From IMG/VR virus record IMGVR_UViG_3300029448_000229, positions 1 through 31,236 of that record: DNA of 31,236 nucleotides, one strand, 5' to 3'. Numbering within the stretch: the stretch's first letter is position 1; each line of letters opens with the position of its first letter. The notes under the pieces were generated by a model. That model was not told the origin of the DNA. It did not search any database and was given only the letters and a program-made list of their open reading frames with translations. Both the position numbers and the translations under genes were made by a program. Positions 7,516 through 17,865 of this stretch are shown one piece after another. Source of the DNA: a virus.

Positions 7516-7791
7516 ATGGCATTTAGTAGAACTGGTATGAACCCAATAGGTGGTCAATCCAAAAAAGGAGTAGCCCCTCAAATGTGGACTTATACATCAG
7601 CCGATGCAATAGCTACTGTTAACACAGCCGGTTATTTCAACGACATGTCTGATGATTTGTCTGTAGGCGATGTTATCTTTGTACATGACAGTGGTACACC
7701 AACAATGAGTATTGTTATGGTTGCATCTAATGCATCCGGTGTTGTTGATGTTACAGATGGCACTACAGTGGCTATGACAGATAGCGACTAA
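7516..7791 (+). CDS. Small beta-rich head decoration-type protein
   Basis: 91 residues, two bases after the capsid stop. After MNPIGGQSKKGVAPQMWTYTSADAIATVNTAGYFNDMSDDLSVGDVIFVHDSG comes a run of short beta strands. The WxYxSxDxxAxVxxxGYFN...LxxGD pattern is one I have seen in small proteins next to capsid genes, often repeated in larger decoration or head fibre proteins. It probably sits on the capsid surface. This is inferred from position and fold type rather than a named family. Confidence 0.65.
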   Translation: MAFSRTGMNPIGGQSKKGVAPQMWTYTSADAIATVNTAGYFNDMSDDLSVGDVIFVHDSGTPTMSIVMVASNASGVVDVTDGTTVAMTDSD

Positions 7792-7809
7792 AAACTAAAA
7801 GGCGAGGAT

Positions 7810-8427
7810 ATGGCTGAAGGTGATACTGACGTAAGCATTTGTTCACAAGCTCTCCTTCTACTTGGAGCAAATCAAATCACTTCCTTTGCAGATGGCACTG
7901 CCCCTAGCTCAATCTGCTCAGTGCTGTATCCTCGTGTTAAAGCTCAAACCCTGGGAATGTATCCCTGGTCTTTTACTTTGACGAAACAACAAATAGGCCG
8001 TCTAACGACAGCACCAACAAACGTATATTTGTATGCTTATCAATTACCCTCAGATATGTTCAATGGTGTTCCCAGGGCTGTTTATGCTTCTTTATCAACT
8101 GGCACATTACCTAAGATAACCGAATATGAAATCCAGGGTGATCAGTTATTTACAAATCAAACAACAATAGTATTAGATTATCAAAGGCTGGTATCTGAAG
8201 TTGATTTGCCTTCATATTTTGTACAAATGCTTGTTTATCAAATGGCCTGGCATTTAGCCGAGCCGGTCACAGATCAAACGACTAAGAGTGATTATTGGAG
8301 AACGATAGCACTTGGAACACCTTCTGAGAATATGAGAGGTGGATATTTTAGACAAGCAATTAACATAGATGGGGCTGGGCAATCAAAAACAGTTATAGCT
8401 GACTACCTACTAACGGATGTTAGATAA
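7810..8427 (+). CDS. Tail tubular protein A (T7 gp11-like adaptor)
   Basis: 205 residues, with GGCGAGG ahead of the ATG. The start DTDVSICSQALLLLGANQITSFADGTAPSSICSVLYPRVKAQTLGMYPWSFTLTKQQIGRL is diagnostic for the gp11-like gatekeeper family: an N-terminal helix listing Ala/Leu, then the Y-P-W-S-F segment. The second half has YAYQLPSDMFNGVPRAVY and VLDYQRLVSEVDLPSYFVQMLVYQMAWHLAEPVTD. It forms the ring between portal and tail nozzle. Confidence 0.85.
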   Translation: MAEGDTDVSICSQALLLLGANQITSFADGTAPSSICSVLYPRVKAQTLGMYPWSFTLTKQQIGRLTTAPTNVYLYAYQLPSDMFNGVPRAVYASLSTGTLPKITEYEIQGDQLFTNQTTIVLDYQRLVSEVDLPSYFVQMLVYQMAWHLAEPVTDQTTKSDYWRTIALGTPSENMRGGYFRQAINIDGAGQSKTVIADYLLTDVR

Positions 8428-10460
8428 TGACCAGGGTTACACAGTATCAGTCAAACTTTACTGTAGGTGAGATTGATCCTCTTCTGCATGCAAGAATAGA
8501 TATAGCACAATATGCATCAGCTTTAGAAAAAGCACAGAACGTAGTCGTACTGCCCCAGGGTGGTTTTGAAAGACGGCCTGGTCTTAGATTCATGCTGGAT
8601 ATTTCATCTCACCTGGGTGGATCATTTACAACATTAGATGGTATTAGACTTATACCTTTTGAGTTCTCAACGACACAATCTTATATGTTAGCTTTTGTTA
8701 AAAATACGACAAGCAATACCAGGATGTTTGTTTTTGCCAATGGTCAGCAAATCACTAATATAAATAGTTCAGGTAATGATTATCTTGAATGTGCCTTGGG
8801 TGATGTTGATCTTGATAGATTATATTTTACTCAAAGTGCAGATACATTAATCCTGGTTCATGAGGATATGTCTCCTAAGTCTATTGTTAGAGGTGGTAGT
8901 AATTCGACCTGGACCTTTGCAACTATATCCCTCACCTCACCTAAACATGCCTTTTCAACATCTTCAAGTAATCCTTCAGCTACGATTACTCCGGATGCCG
9001 TAGATGGTACAGTTAATTTAACAGCATCATCAGGAGTATTTTCTTCAGGCAATGTTGATCAGTATATAAATGTTTTAAATGGTTTTGGTAGGGCCAGGGT
9101 TGTTGAGTTTACATCATCAACTGTCATAAAGGTTGTTACTGAGTTTCCTTTCTTTGAAGCAGATGTTGCGATAGCTTCCGGTGCTTGGGAATTAGAAACT
9201 GGATACGAAGATGTATTTTCCAGCACTAGAGGGTTTCCAAGAACATGTACATTCCATGAAGGAAGATTATTTTTTGGGGGTACAAAGTCTTTACCCAATG
9301 CATTGTTTGGATCAAAGATAGGTGACTTCTTTAAATTTAAAACACATGAAGCCCTGGCTGACGATGCATTGTTTGTATCCATAGCCACTGATAGTGTGAA
9401 TGCTATAACAGCTATGAGATCAGGAAGAGACTTGCAGATATTTACAACTGATGCTGAGTTCTTTGTTCCCCAGGCTGATCTTGATCCTATTACACCATCT
9501 AACCTGGTTATTAAGAATGCGACAAGACGAGGGTCAAAAGAAGGTATAAAGCCAGTATCGGCTGAAGGTGGTACATTATTCATACAGCGTGAAGGTAAAG
9601 CCCTAAGAGAGTTCTTATTTAGTGATGTTGATCTAAACTACCAGGCTAATAATATCTCACTGCTATCATCTCATTTATTAAAGACACCCAGGTCAATGGC
9701 CTTGAGGGTTGCTACCTCTACTGATGATGGTGACTTGCTTTTAATTACAAATGATCTTGATGGTACAATGGCTGTGTTTTCCATTCTTAGATCACAAAAT
9801 GTGGTTGCTCCTTCAGAGTTCATTACAGATGGTAAGTTTTTAGACGTAGCCGTTGATATTACTGACATTTATGTAGTTACAGAAAGAACAATCAATAGTG
9901 CAACAAAGCGATATGTCGAGATGTTTGACGATCAAAGAACGACTGATGCCAACATACAATACTTTTCAGGAGCTACAGCACCGGACCAGGCAAAACCAAG
10001 TAACACTACATGCTCTAGTCTATCCCACCTGGAAGGTGAAACTGTAGATGTTGTAAGAGATAATTTTGTTTTGACTGATAAGACTGTAGCTAGTGGAGCT
10101 ATAACAATAGATGCTGTACCTTCAACATTTGTTGAGGTTGGCCTTCCCTATTCTGTAGAAGTTAAAACATTGCCGGCAGAACCTAAACTGCCATCAGGTG
10201 TAGTTGTTAGCCGTAAACGTAGAATATTAGAAGCAACACCAGTTTTAGATAGAACACAAAATATTACAGTCAATGGTTTTGAAGTGGCCCTGGAAACTTT
10301 ACCTTACACAATGGGATCAGTGCCAACGACATTTACTGGCAGAAAAAGAGTTGCTCCCCTTTTAGGATACAGTGATACAGCACAACTTACATTTACACAG
10401 ACACAACCTCTATTCGCTACTGTATTAGGAGTAGAATACAAACTTAGTACTGGACAATGA
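8427..10460 (+). CDS. Tail tubular protein B-like (tail nozzle)
   Basis: 677 residues, sharing one base with the previous stop (TAATG). The opening YQSNFTVGEIDPLLHARIDIAQYASALEKAQNVVVLPQGGFERRPGLRFM is a well-known beginning of podovirus tail proteins placed after the gp11-like gene. Further on are LIPFEFSTTQSYMLAF, RTCTFHEGRLFFGGTKSLPNALFGSKIGDFFKF and RRGSKEGIKPVSAEGGTLFIQREGKALREFLF, consistent with a beta-propeller rich nozzle. It should form the hexameric tip of the short tail. Length is close to that of T7 gp12. Confidence 0.8.
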   Translation: MTRVTQYQSNFTVGEIDPLLHARIDIAQYASALEKAQNVVVLPQGGFERRPGLRFMLDISSHLGGSFTTLDGIRLIPFEFSTTQSYMLAFVKNTTSNTRMFVFANGQQITNINSSGNDYLECALGDVDLDRLYFTQSADTLILVHEDMSPKSIVRGGSNSTWTFATISLTSPKHAFSTSSSNPSATITPDAVDGTVNLTASSGVFSSGNVDQYINVLNGFGRARVVEFTSSTVIKVVTEFPFFEADVAIASGAWELETGYEDVFSSTRGFPRTCTFHEGRLFFGGTKSLPNALFGSKIGDFFKFKTHEALADDALFVSIATDSVNAITAMRSGRDLQIFTTDAEFFVPQADLDPITPSNLVIKNATRRGSKEGIKPVSAEGGTLFIQREGKALREFLFSDVDLNYQANNISLLSSHLLKTPRSMALRVATSTDDGDLLLITNDLDGTMAVFSILRSQNVVAPSEFITDGKFLDVAVDITDIYVVTERTINSATKRYVEMFDDQRTTDANIQYFSGATAPDQAKPSNTTCSSLSHLEGETVDVVRDNFVLTDKTVASGAITIDAVPSTFVEVGLPYSVEVKTLPAEPKLPSGVVVSRKRRILEATPVLDRTQNITVNGFEVALETLPYTMGSVPTTFTGRKRVAPLLGYSDTAQLTFTQTQPLFATVLGVEYKLSTGQ

Positions 10461-10461
10461 T

Positions 10462-10998
10462 ATGGCCTTTATGATCCCAATTATAGCATCAGCATCGACA
10501 GCCACATTAATATCTACTGGAATAGCCGTTGCAACTGCCTACTCTCAGATAAAGCAAGGTGAAGCGACTAAAAAAGCATATTACTCTAAGGCTGAATACG
10601 CAAGGTTAGAAGGCCGAGTAGAAGCTGTTAAAGCAAAAGAGCAAGGAATAAAAGCTTTGGAAGCCACACGAAAGGCTCTTGCTTCTGTAAACGCTTCTGC
10701 CAGGGCTGGTGGATTAGAACCTACTATAGGAACTCCAGTTGATATTGGAACATTCAATGTTATAAAACCTGGTACAACTGATTTCTTTACAGCAAGAGAC
10801 AATGCAAAGTTAGCCCTTAGTTCAGCAAATGCTCAAGCAGAAGATTTACGTTTTGCCGGCAGACAAGCAAAGAAACAAGGATATATAAGTGCCTTGGGAA
10901 CATTAGGCAGTAGTTTTGCAACAATGGCCGGCACTGGTGGTCCAACACCATCACAGCCTAATTATGGCTTTAGACCATCACAACAAGGTATTTATTAA
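10462..10998 (+). CDS. Internal virion protein, T7 gp14-like
   Basis: 178 residues. A hydrophobic N-terminal segment (IPIIASASTATLISTGIAVATAY) is followed by long Ala/Lys/Gln-rich helices (SQIKQGEATKKAYYSKAEYARLEGRVEAVKAKEQGIKALEATRKALASVNASARAGGLEPTIGTPVDIG) and a Gly/Ser/Pro-rich tail. Size, position after the tail tube genes and the membrane-then-helix plan fit the small ejection protein that forms the outer-membrane part of the DNA-injection channel in T7-like phages. The ARAGGLEP.IGTP segment is common in this group. Confidence 0.72.
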   Translation: MAFMIPIIASASTATLISTGIAVATAYSQIKQGEATKKAYYSKAEYARLEGRVEAVKAKEQGIKALEATRKALASVNASARAGGLEPTIGTPVDIGTFNVIKPGTTDFFTARDNAKLALSSANAQAEDLRFAGRQAKKQGYISALGTLGSSFATMAGTGGPTPSQPNYGFRPSQQGIY

Positions 10999-12791
10999 TG
11001 GCTAGAACTAGATATCCTACATTAGCATCTAGATTACAGTTATCTAATATAAGAGGTCCTTCAGGTATCGGAGCAAGAGAAGCATCTAGAACGTCTGATA
11101 TACTGCAAAGGGAACTCAATAAAATGAGTGACTTCTTTAGTAAAAGGGCTGTGGCCCAGGCTGAAATAGAAGGTGCTGAGTTCGGAGCTAAGAATGCTAT
11201 TACAGAAAAACAATTACGAGATGGTAGTTTATCAGGTGAAGAATTAGAAAACCAGTTAGGCGATACTAATACTGTTTTTGGTAGGGCCAGCCGTAAGGCA
11301 CAATTATCAATTCTTGAAACAGAATTAGAATTATCAGCAAGAAAACAAATCAGTGAGATTATGACTAATGCTGTTACTAATGATGTCGATGCTGACACAT
11401 TGTCAGATGATCTTGATAGTGTAACCCTGGCATATTCTAAGCTTGCCTTTGATGCATCCCCTATTGTAGCTCGAAGACTTACAGCTAGTCTTAATACAGT
11501 CTCATCATCCAAGTATCATGAGTATGCAGTAAAGAAGGCTAATGAAACTATAAAGATAACCAGGGCTAAAAACTTAGCTGTCATAAATAATAATCTTAAT
11601 GATTTATCCACTGCTTTAATTAAGTTAGTCAATGAAGCAGAAGATGAAGCTCAGATAGATGACATACTTAACAATCAAGTTAAATTTATGAAACAAAACT
11701 ATTTTAATAAAGTTACTAAGTTTGCCAAAACAGCCAAGCCAATCAATGACTTCTTAGATAAATTTGATGCAGAATTTGAAGAATTTAAATATAACTTTGT
11801 TCTTAGCAATACATTACAAAATGGTAAGCAAGGTGCAGTAGCCAGGGCTATATCAACAAATAATTATTCTAAGATAGATTTTAGATTAAAAAAAGTTATA
11901 GGTAAAATGAACCCTGATCAAAAAATGGAGATGTTTAAAAAGCTGAATGCCCAGGCAAAAGAAGTACAGCAAGCTGAAGATCAGAATGATGCAATAGCAG
12001 AAGCAAGCTCACAAGATAAAATTGTTGATCTAAAAATTAAAATATTAGAAAACCTTGGTGAAAAGAATAGAGATATAGACACGGCTAAAAGTTTATTAGG
12101 ACAACTTAAAACATTGGATAGAGATGGCGATGATTATCTGTCGTTGTCAGAAAAGCTTATAAAAGTACAAGATGAATCTGATCCTGATATTTATGATAGT
12201 CTTAAAGATTTATCTGATAGAGGTGTCCTTACATCCGAAGCACTTAATATAAATGCAGATAAGTTAAGTGGCAAAGATTTAGATCAGTTAAGGAATGAGC
12301 TTAAAACTATACAAAGTGCTAAAATGAAATTAGCTTTAAGTGATTTAACTGGTTACTTTAACACTGAGTTCCCTGGGTTTGATCCAAAGATTATTGATAA
12401 CATGGGTAAAAAAAATCAATTCTTAAAACCTTTAGCACAATACAAAAAGATAAAAGCAGAACTTGGCCGAGCTTTAGAAGAAGCACAAGCTGAAGGTAAA
12501 GATATAGATTTAGAAAAATTAACTAAGAACAAGTTTGATAATTTTAAAACAACTATTTTAGATAAAGTCGCAGAACAAAACTTAGCTAGGGCAAAAGCAG
12601 TCATTAAAAAGGTTAAGGCAACAATCGGTTCAGCATTTAGTCAATTAGAAAATATTGATGAAGATGATTACTCAACTATGTTTGAATTTCTAATATCTAA
12701 TAAAACAAAAATATCCGGTGGCAGTAATGCATTTACCAGTAGAGAATTTGAAATATTTAAGAAAAACCTCAAGACGGCATTAGACCAATGA
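10998..12791 (+). CDS. Large helical internal virion protein (ejection protein)
   Basis: 597 residues, overlapping its neighbours on both sides by one to four bases. Apart from the N-terminal TRYPTLASRLQLSNIRGPSGIGAREASRTSDILQREL it is almost wholly helical and charged, with long Lys/Glu/Asp stretches suggesting coiled coils (residues about 20-110, 320-420 and 490-560). It lacks catalytic motifs that I can see. Position between the gp14-like gene and two still longer genes suggests a member of the internal core that is ejected with DNA (compare T7 gp15 and gp16). Assignment is by place and composition. Confidence 0.65.
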   Translation: MARTRYPTLASRLQLSNIRGPSGIGAREASRTSDILQRELNKMSDFFSKRAVAQAEIEGAEFGAKNAITEKQLRDGSLSGEELENQLGDTNTVFGRASRKAQLSILETELELSARKQISEIMTNAVTNDVDADTLSDDLDSVTLAYSKLAFDASPIVARRLTASLNTVSSSKYHEYAVKKANETIKITRAKNLAVINNNLNDLSTALIKLVNEAEDEAQIDDILNNQVKFMKQNYFNKVTKFAKTAKPINDFLDKFDAEFEEFKYNFVLSNTLQNGKQGAVARAISTNNYSKIDFRLKKVIGKMNPDQKMEMFKKLNAQAKEVQQAEDQNDAIAEASSQDKIVDLKIKILENLGEKNRDIDTAKSLLGQLKTLDRDGDDYLSLSEKLIKVQDESDPDIYDSLKDLSDRGVLTSEALNINADKLSGKDLDQLRNELKTIQSAKMKLALSDLTGYFNTEFPGFDPKIIDNMGKKNQFLKPLAQYKKIKAELGRALEEAQAEGKDIDLEKLTKNKFDNFKTTILDKVAEQNLARAKAVIKKVKATIGSAFSQLENIDEDDYSTMFEFLISNKTKISGGSNAFTSREFEIFKKNLKTALDQ

Positions 12792-15016
12792 CAGATGTAT
12801 ATAAAGCAATAACTGAATATAATGAGCTAAGAGATACCGGCAAGAATGTTGAATATCACTTTGGTAAAGAAACAACTATTGGTTTAGAAGGTGGTGATCA
12901 GACCAGGTATGAAACAGTCGGTGATGCTTTAGTAGGAATTGTATCAACTGTAGGTGGTATGGTAAGTGGTGCAACAAGTGCTACTCTAGGATTGCCCAGC
13001 GATATCGGTGGTTTGTTTGTGGGTATTAAAGATGCTGTATCTGCCGAGGATGGACAAAGAATAGATGCATTTACTAAAGGATTTAGTGAGTTCTCAAAAG
13101 CTAACCTGGGATCAGAATATTACCGAGGTATATTTGATAACTTTGTTGATGGCCTTGATATAGACCCAAAGCTTAAAGAAGATACTAAGTCCGGTTTTAG
13201 TGCTGGTGAGTTCGGTGGGATTGGTGGTGCAGTTGCTAAAGGTCCTAAGATAGCTAAGAAGGGATTAGAGAAGCTTGGCGATAAAGCACAGCGAGAACTA
13301 GACCTAGATACTGATGGAGCTACCCTATCGTCTATGGGTGCTGGTGCATTAGATAAACCGATCAAAACAGCTATAGCTCAATTTTCTGCACAAAGAAGAC
13401 AAGCAAATGCATTATCTAAATTCATTAAAGATAACCCTGATGGTTTTACAATAAGCTTAAATAATTTTGAATCACCGGCAAAAGGAATAGCCGTTGCACC
13501 TAGTAAAATTTTAGAAATAAAAATAGATAAAAAAGAGTTTAGCCCAAGGATGGTTAGAGACTTAGTTAGGAATGTTGAAGAACTACAAAAAGCAAACCCT
13601 GAAATGGAAGCTTTAGCTGGTGGATGGTTAAATAATGATGATGGATTATATTACCTAGATGCCGTAAATTTACTTGATAAAAAAGACGATGCCCTTTATA
13701 CTGCTTTAGCTGGTAAACAAGAAGGAATATTTGATCTTGGAAACTTTGAATACACCGACACCCTCGAAGGAATCGAGCAACTCAAACAAGGTGGAACTTA
13801 CTCGGCTAACAAAGCAGATGAGTACTTCAGAAAAAGAGAAGCTATTGACAGAAGCGTTGATCCGTCAGGGTTGGAAGCTAGTAGCCGACAAGGACTAAAA
13901 GATAACCTTGTCAACATTTTAAAGATTAGGAATGAGGAAATGTCCAAAGCTCCTAAGGACAGAACTCAACCTTCAGGCGAACCATTTTTTTCACGAAATT
14001 ATGACACACAATTTGTAGATCAATCCGATGTAGGTGTTCCAGCATCAACTAATATTTTTCCCCTTAATAATAGAGCTATTGCTGTAAGAGATAAAGGTGA
14101 TGCGATAGCAGATGCCATTGCAGAAAAGCTTAGAAGTAAGGTTGGATCAAAAGAACAATTCTTTTACAACACTGGTCCTATTATAGAAAAAGCAAAAGAG
14201 CTTGGAGTAGATGAATCTATAGCTAAAGATAAACTTGCCATGTTTGCAACAAACTATGCCGTAACAAGTCCAAGAACAGCTACTGCACAAAACATGCTTA
14301 ATGCTTCAATGGTCAGTGCAAAGCAAACTGCAAACATTCCAGTACAAAAAATTATTGGACCTGGTAGTGGTGGTGCTAATGAAAAAGGTTATCCTATGAT
14401 AATTAATCCAGGTGGACTACACAGAAAGCTTATTGATGAGTCAGCAGTTGGCGAACTCAACATAAATACAAATCCAAAACCATTTAGTTTTGCAGAAAAT
14501 GTTTCAGGTAACCTAGAACCTTCTACAGTAGACACGCATAATATTAGAGCAATATTACTCACTATGAATGACATAGAACCTGGAAGCGTTCCTATTGAAT
14601 GGATAAAAAAACCAAAACAAGCACAATACAAAAAAGACCCATCATCATTAAATGCTTTAGATTTAGACGATGGTTTCAAAACACAAATGGTAAATGGCAA
14701 ATCATCAAAGCCTGAATATGGAGTATTTCATGAAATTAATAAAAAGGTCGGAGATAGGCTGAGTGTTAAGCCGGCAGAAGCACAAGCTCTTATGTGGTTT
14801 AATTTTGGAGATAGAACTAACCTATTATCAGAACCTAAAACAATAATAGAATTATTAGAAGATAGAATTGATGTAACATCGCAACTAACTAAAAAACCTA
14901 AAGACCAAGTTTTTAAAGAATTTTTCACCGGTGCTTCACCTCTTCTTTCCTTAGGTGGTTTGACATTGTTAGATAGTGGTGGTGCAGAGTATGAGGAGAG
15001 TGCCGATGAGTCTTAG
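12788..15016 (+). CDS. Large internal virion protein, unknown
   Basis: 742 residues; the ATG overlaps the previous stop (ATGA). A Gly-rich, weakly hydrophobic stretch (residues about 46-81: VGDALVGIVSTVGGMVSGATSATLGLPSDIGGLFVGI) could enter membranes, followed by mixed alpha/beta regions such as MVRDLVRNVEELQKANPEMEALAGGWLNNDDGLYYLDAVNLLD. No lysozyme or transglycosylase motif is visible, although T7 gp16 carries one. The last 60 residues end in a small hydrophobic patch (PLLSLGGLTLLD). It is probably an ejection protein judged by length and neighbours; enzymatic activity is not shown. Confidence 0.6.
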   Translation: MTDVYKAITEYNELRDTGKNVEYHFGKETTIGLEGGDQTRYETVGDALVGIVSTVGGMVSGATSATLGLPSDIGGLFVGIKDAVSAEDGQRIDAFTKGFSEFSKANLGSEYYRGIFDNFVDGLDIDPKLKEDTKSGFSAGEFGGIGGAVAKGPKIAKKGLEKLGDKAQRELDLDTDGATLSSMGAGALDKPIKTAIAQFSAQRRQANALSKFIKDNPDGFTISLNNFESPAKGIAVAPSKILEIKIDKKEFSPRMVRDLVRNVEELQKANPEMEALAGGWLNNDDGLYYLDAVNLLDKKDDALYTALAGKQEGIFDLGNFEYTDTLEGIEQLKQGGTYSANKADEYFRKREAIDRSVDPSGLEASSRQGLKDNLVNILKIRNEEMSKAPKDRTQPSGEPFFSRNYDTQFVDQSDVGVPASTNIFPLNNRAIAVRDKGDAIADAIAEKLRSKVGSKEQFFYNTGPIIEKAKELGVDESIAKDKLAMFATNYAVTSPRTATAQNMLNASMVSAKQTANIPVQKIIGPGSGGANEKGYPMIINPGGLHRKLIDESAVGELNINTNPKPFSFAENVSGNLEPSTVDTHNIRAILLTMNDIEPGSVPIEWIKKPKQAQYKKDPSSLNALDLDDGFKTQMVNGKSSKPEYGVFHEINKKVGDRLSVKPAEAQALMWFNFGDRTNLLSEPKTIIELLEDRIDVTSQLTKKPKDQVFKEFFTGASPLLSLGGLTLLDSGGAEYEESADES

Positions 15017-17831
15017 TAAGTTTACAAAGTTTCTCAAAGAGTTTGGCACTGAAGCTGAGAAAAGATCATATGGTGAGCCTGAAGCAAAACTTGTTACCGA
15101 GGGTAGTCGTGGAGATTTAATTATTAAGGGGCTGGATGACACAGAAATAAAAGCCCTCAATCAATCCCTTAAAGAAGATGGATATAAAGGACCTGGTCTA
15201 AATATGGGCCGTATAGGTGAATTGTTTGACGAAAAAGGACAGCTTAAATTGAAGTTGTTTGAAGGTAATATAGAGCAATCACTAGACATTTTATTGAACA
15301 ATGTAAAACAGCAAAACAAAGAATTGTTTGCCTACATGCGAAGAAATACACAAAGCATGGATGATATGCTGGCTATGGCTGAGACAACTGGTTTTGAAAA
15401 TATTCTAAGTGCAATGCTTAAAAGAAAGCCAGGAGAAGTACCACCACCTGAAGATATATTAGGTGGGCTTGTTGTCATGATAAAGATGGGTCAAGAGCTA
15501 CAGTTTGGTGCAAACAAATTTCTTAGATTAGATAATCAGCCTGATTTACAAAAAAAATTATTTGAACAACACAAAATGCTGGCCGGTGTACAATCTTTAT
15601 TAGCTAGTAATCTTTCAGGTGCAATATCAGAATATGGTCGTGGATTAGCTGTAGTTAGAAACATTGCCAAGTTAGATTTAAATCTACCTAAGTTTGCCGA
15701 AGATATGTCCAAGTTAGTGGAGACAGCCGGCAAATCAAATATACAATTGTATGGACATCAATATCTATCGCTAAACAATGCTACAGCTAGGGCAAATTAT
15801 TTAGAAAGAACTAAAGGCCAGGTACTTGGTGATTTTTTAATGGAAGCTTATATAAACTCTCTACTTTCCTCACCAGTAACACACATGGTCAACATAGCTG
15901 GTAACTTTGGCTTTCAATTACAGACAATGATAGAAAGAGGTTTAGCTGGTGGTATTGGTACTGTTAGAAGAGGTTTAAGACTAGGACCTGATGATCAGGC
16001 TTACCTTGCTGATGCTATGGCCGAAGCACATGGATTTTTTAATGCCCAGGCAGATGCTCTAAAAATTATGGGTCGAACTTTTGTCCAGGGTCAAACTAAG
16101 GATAAACTCAATAAAATAGATTTAAGAATACAGCAAGCTTATGGTGATGATGACAACCTGGCATCAATTATGGAACGAGCTTCTCAGGGTGATTTTAAAC
16201 AACTTGGCATAAATGGTTTGTCAGTTATGACAAGGCTACCAGGAAGATTTTTAGCAACTGAAGATGCTTATTTCAAAGTTGTTACAAGAAGAAGAGTACT
16301 ATATCGAGAAGCCCACAAAAGAGGTCAGCAAGAATATGACCTGGCAATAAAATCAGGAGCTACAAAAGAAAAAGCTTTGGAAATGTCTAAGCAAAAGTAT
16401 CAAGATATTATGACGAATACACCACAAGATATAACAGAAATGATGACTGATGAAGCTTTAAAAATGACATTTCAAACACCAGTAACCGGTAGACTTGCTA
16501 GTATTGGATCAGCAATACAAAACCCATTTTTAAAAGTTATAGTTCCTTTTTTCAATACACCTACCAATATTATTAATGAAGTTTTTGATAGGACAATTAG
16601 ATTTGATAAATTATACACCACACTTAAAAAAGGTGAAGGTGAAGAGTTTGATAAAGCCCTAAGTAAACTTGCTATTGGTAATGGTGTAGCAATGACTATG
16701 TTTGGTTTAGCATCAGGCTTCTTTGGAGATGATGTTGTTATCACTGGTCAAGGTCCTACTGATAGAAGAGCTAGGAAACTTATGAAGTTTCCACAGTACT
16801 CAGCAAGTTTTAAACAGCCGGATGGCACATATAGAAATTATACATTTAGCCGGTTTGACCCTATGTCAGGATTGCTGGCCATGGGTTCTGATTTATCACA
16901 CTACCTAAAACATGAGGATGATGCCAATGCAGTTGAATCAATGGTCAAAGCTTATACATTGTCAGTTGCAGAATATGCACATAACCTACCATTTCTTCAG
17001 GGTATATCAGAACTTACGAGTGCTATAGGTGGTTGGAATAACAGCACAGAAGATGTATTCCAAAGACTTATAAACTTTGGTGTATCGAAAGCAACCGATG
17101 TTGGTGGTGCTGTTACTGGTACTATAGATAGAAATCTATTTGGTTTGCCATCATACCTAGCAAGCCAGGCTGGTGTAGAGTATGTTGGCAATGATAGTTT
17201 TATAGCTACAATGGAAAGAATTAATAATCCTAATTCGTCTAATACAATGATTACTGATGATCAGCTAGAAGGTAATGCAAAAGTATCATCTGCAACCAAA
17301 GCTTTTTATGAAAGACTAAATTATTTTAAAAGTAGAAATCCATTTTTTAGTGATAGGTTGCCACCTAAATTAAACTTTTGGGGCGAAAGATTGTACCAGG
17401 GTGAAGGTAGATTTGATGAGTTTTTTAACCCTATGAAAGTAAGCACAAAAAGATTTACGGCTGTCGATAAAGAAATACTTAGATTGACTGAGAGAACTGG
17501 TCAGGTATTTGTGTCTCATCCAAGGAAAATTAGTATGGGTGATTCAGATAGATATCCTTTATCAGGCAATGAATATAATGAGCTAGTTATGATTACAAAC
17601 GAAATAGATGAAAATGGATTGCTTCCAGGTGACAATGGATATGACATCAACACTTCTTTGCTTACATCTCTAGAAGAAAAAGTGAATAGTGAAATGTATA
17701 ATAATTTAGAGTTCGATGAAGATAAATATGATGCATTGAATACGATTGTTCAGGATAGACGAAAGGATGCAAAGAAAAAAGTGATAGAGCAAAATTCAAG
17801 GTTAAGTGGATTATTGATGGAATTAAATTAA
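15006..17831 (+). CDS. Very large internal virion or polyvalent-type protein
   Basis: 941 residues from ATG 15006, chosen because GGAG lies seven bases upstream; ATG 14991 and GTG 14976 are possible but have poorer context. Recognisable blocks are LMEAYINSLLSSPVTHMVNIAGN (about residue 280), TRLPGRFLATEDAYFKVVTRRRVLYREA (about 415) and FQTPVTGRLASIGSAIQNPFLKVIVPFFNTPTNIINEVFDR (about 495). This series (a loop that holds TH-x-x-N, an ED-x-x-FK helix, a TPxN segment) is seen in big internal virion and polyvalent proteins of podoviruses. It should travel into the host with the DNA. Its exact activity is unknown. Confidence 0.7.
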   Translation: MSLSKFTKFLKEFGTEAEKRSYGEPEAKLVTEGSRGDLIIKGLDDTEIKALNQSLKEDGYKGPGLNMGRIGELFDEKGQLKLKLFEGNIEQSLDILLNNVKQQNKELFAYMRRNTQSMDDMLAMAETTGFENILSAMLKRKPGEVPPPEDILGGLVVMIKMGQELQFGANKFLRLDNQPDLQKKLFEQHKMLAGVQSLLASNLSGAISEYGRGLAVVRNIAKLDLNLPKFAEDMSKLVETAGKSNIQLYGHQYLSLNNATARANYLERTKGQVLGDFLMEAYINSLLSSPVTHMVNIAGNFGFQLQTMIERGLAGGIGTVRRGLRLGPDDQAYLADAMAEAHGFFNAQADALKIMGRTFVQGQTKDKLNKIDLRIQQAYGDDDNLASIMERASQGDFKQLGINGLSVMTRLPGRFLATEDAYFKVVTRRRVLYREAHKRGQQEYDLAIKSGATKEKALEMSKQKYQDIMTNTPQDITEMMTDEALKMTFQTPVTGRLASIGSAIQNPFLKVIVPFFNTPTNIINEVFDRTIRFDKLYTTLKKGEGEEFDKALSKLAIGNGVAMTMFGLASGFFGDDVVITGQGPTDRRARKLMKFPQYSASFKQPDGTYRNYTFSRFDPMSGLLAMGSDLSHYLKHEDDANAVESMVKAYTLSVAEYAHNLPFLQGISELTSAIGGWNNSTEDVFQRLINFGVSKATDVGGAVTGTIDRNLFGLPSYLASQAGVEYVGNDSFIATMERINNPNSSNTMITDDQLEGNAKVSSATKAFYERLNYFKSRNPFFSDRLPPKLNFWGERLYQGEGRFDEFFNPMKVSTKRFTAVDKEILRLTERTGQVFVSHPRKISMGDSDRYPLSGNEYNELVMITNEIDENGLLPGDNGYDINTSLLTSLEEKVNSEMYNNLEFDEDKYDALNTIVQDRRKDAKKKVIEQNSRLSGLLMELN

Positions 17832-17865
17832 TTTATAGTGTATAAATCCTAGAGAGGTATCTAAT

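Noticed and set aside
9059-9583. Minus-strand open frame of 174 residues within the tail tubular B gene
   Set aside because: Antisense shadow of a well-supported gene; low-complexity hydrophobic sequence without family likeness.
10970-11512. Minus-strand open frame of 180 residues at the gp14-like to ejection protein border
   Set aside because: Antisense to two real coupled genes, Ser/Ala/Leu-rich, no start signal.
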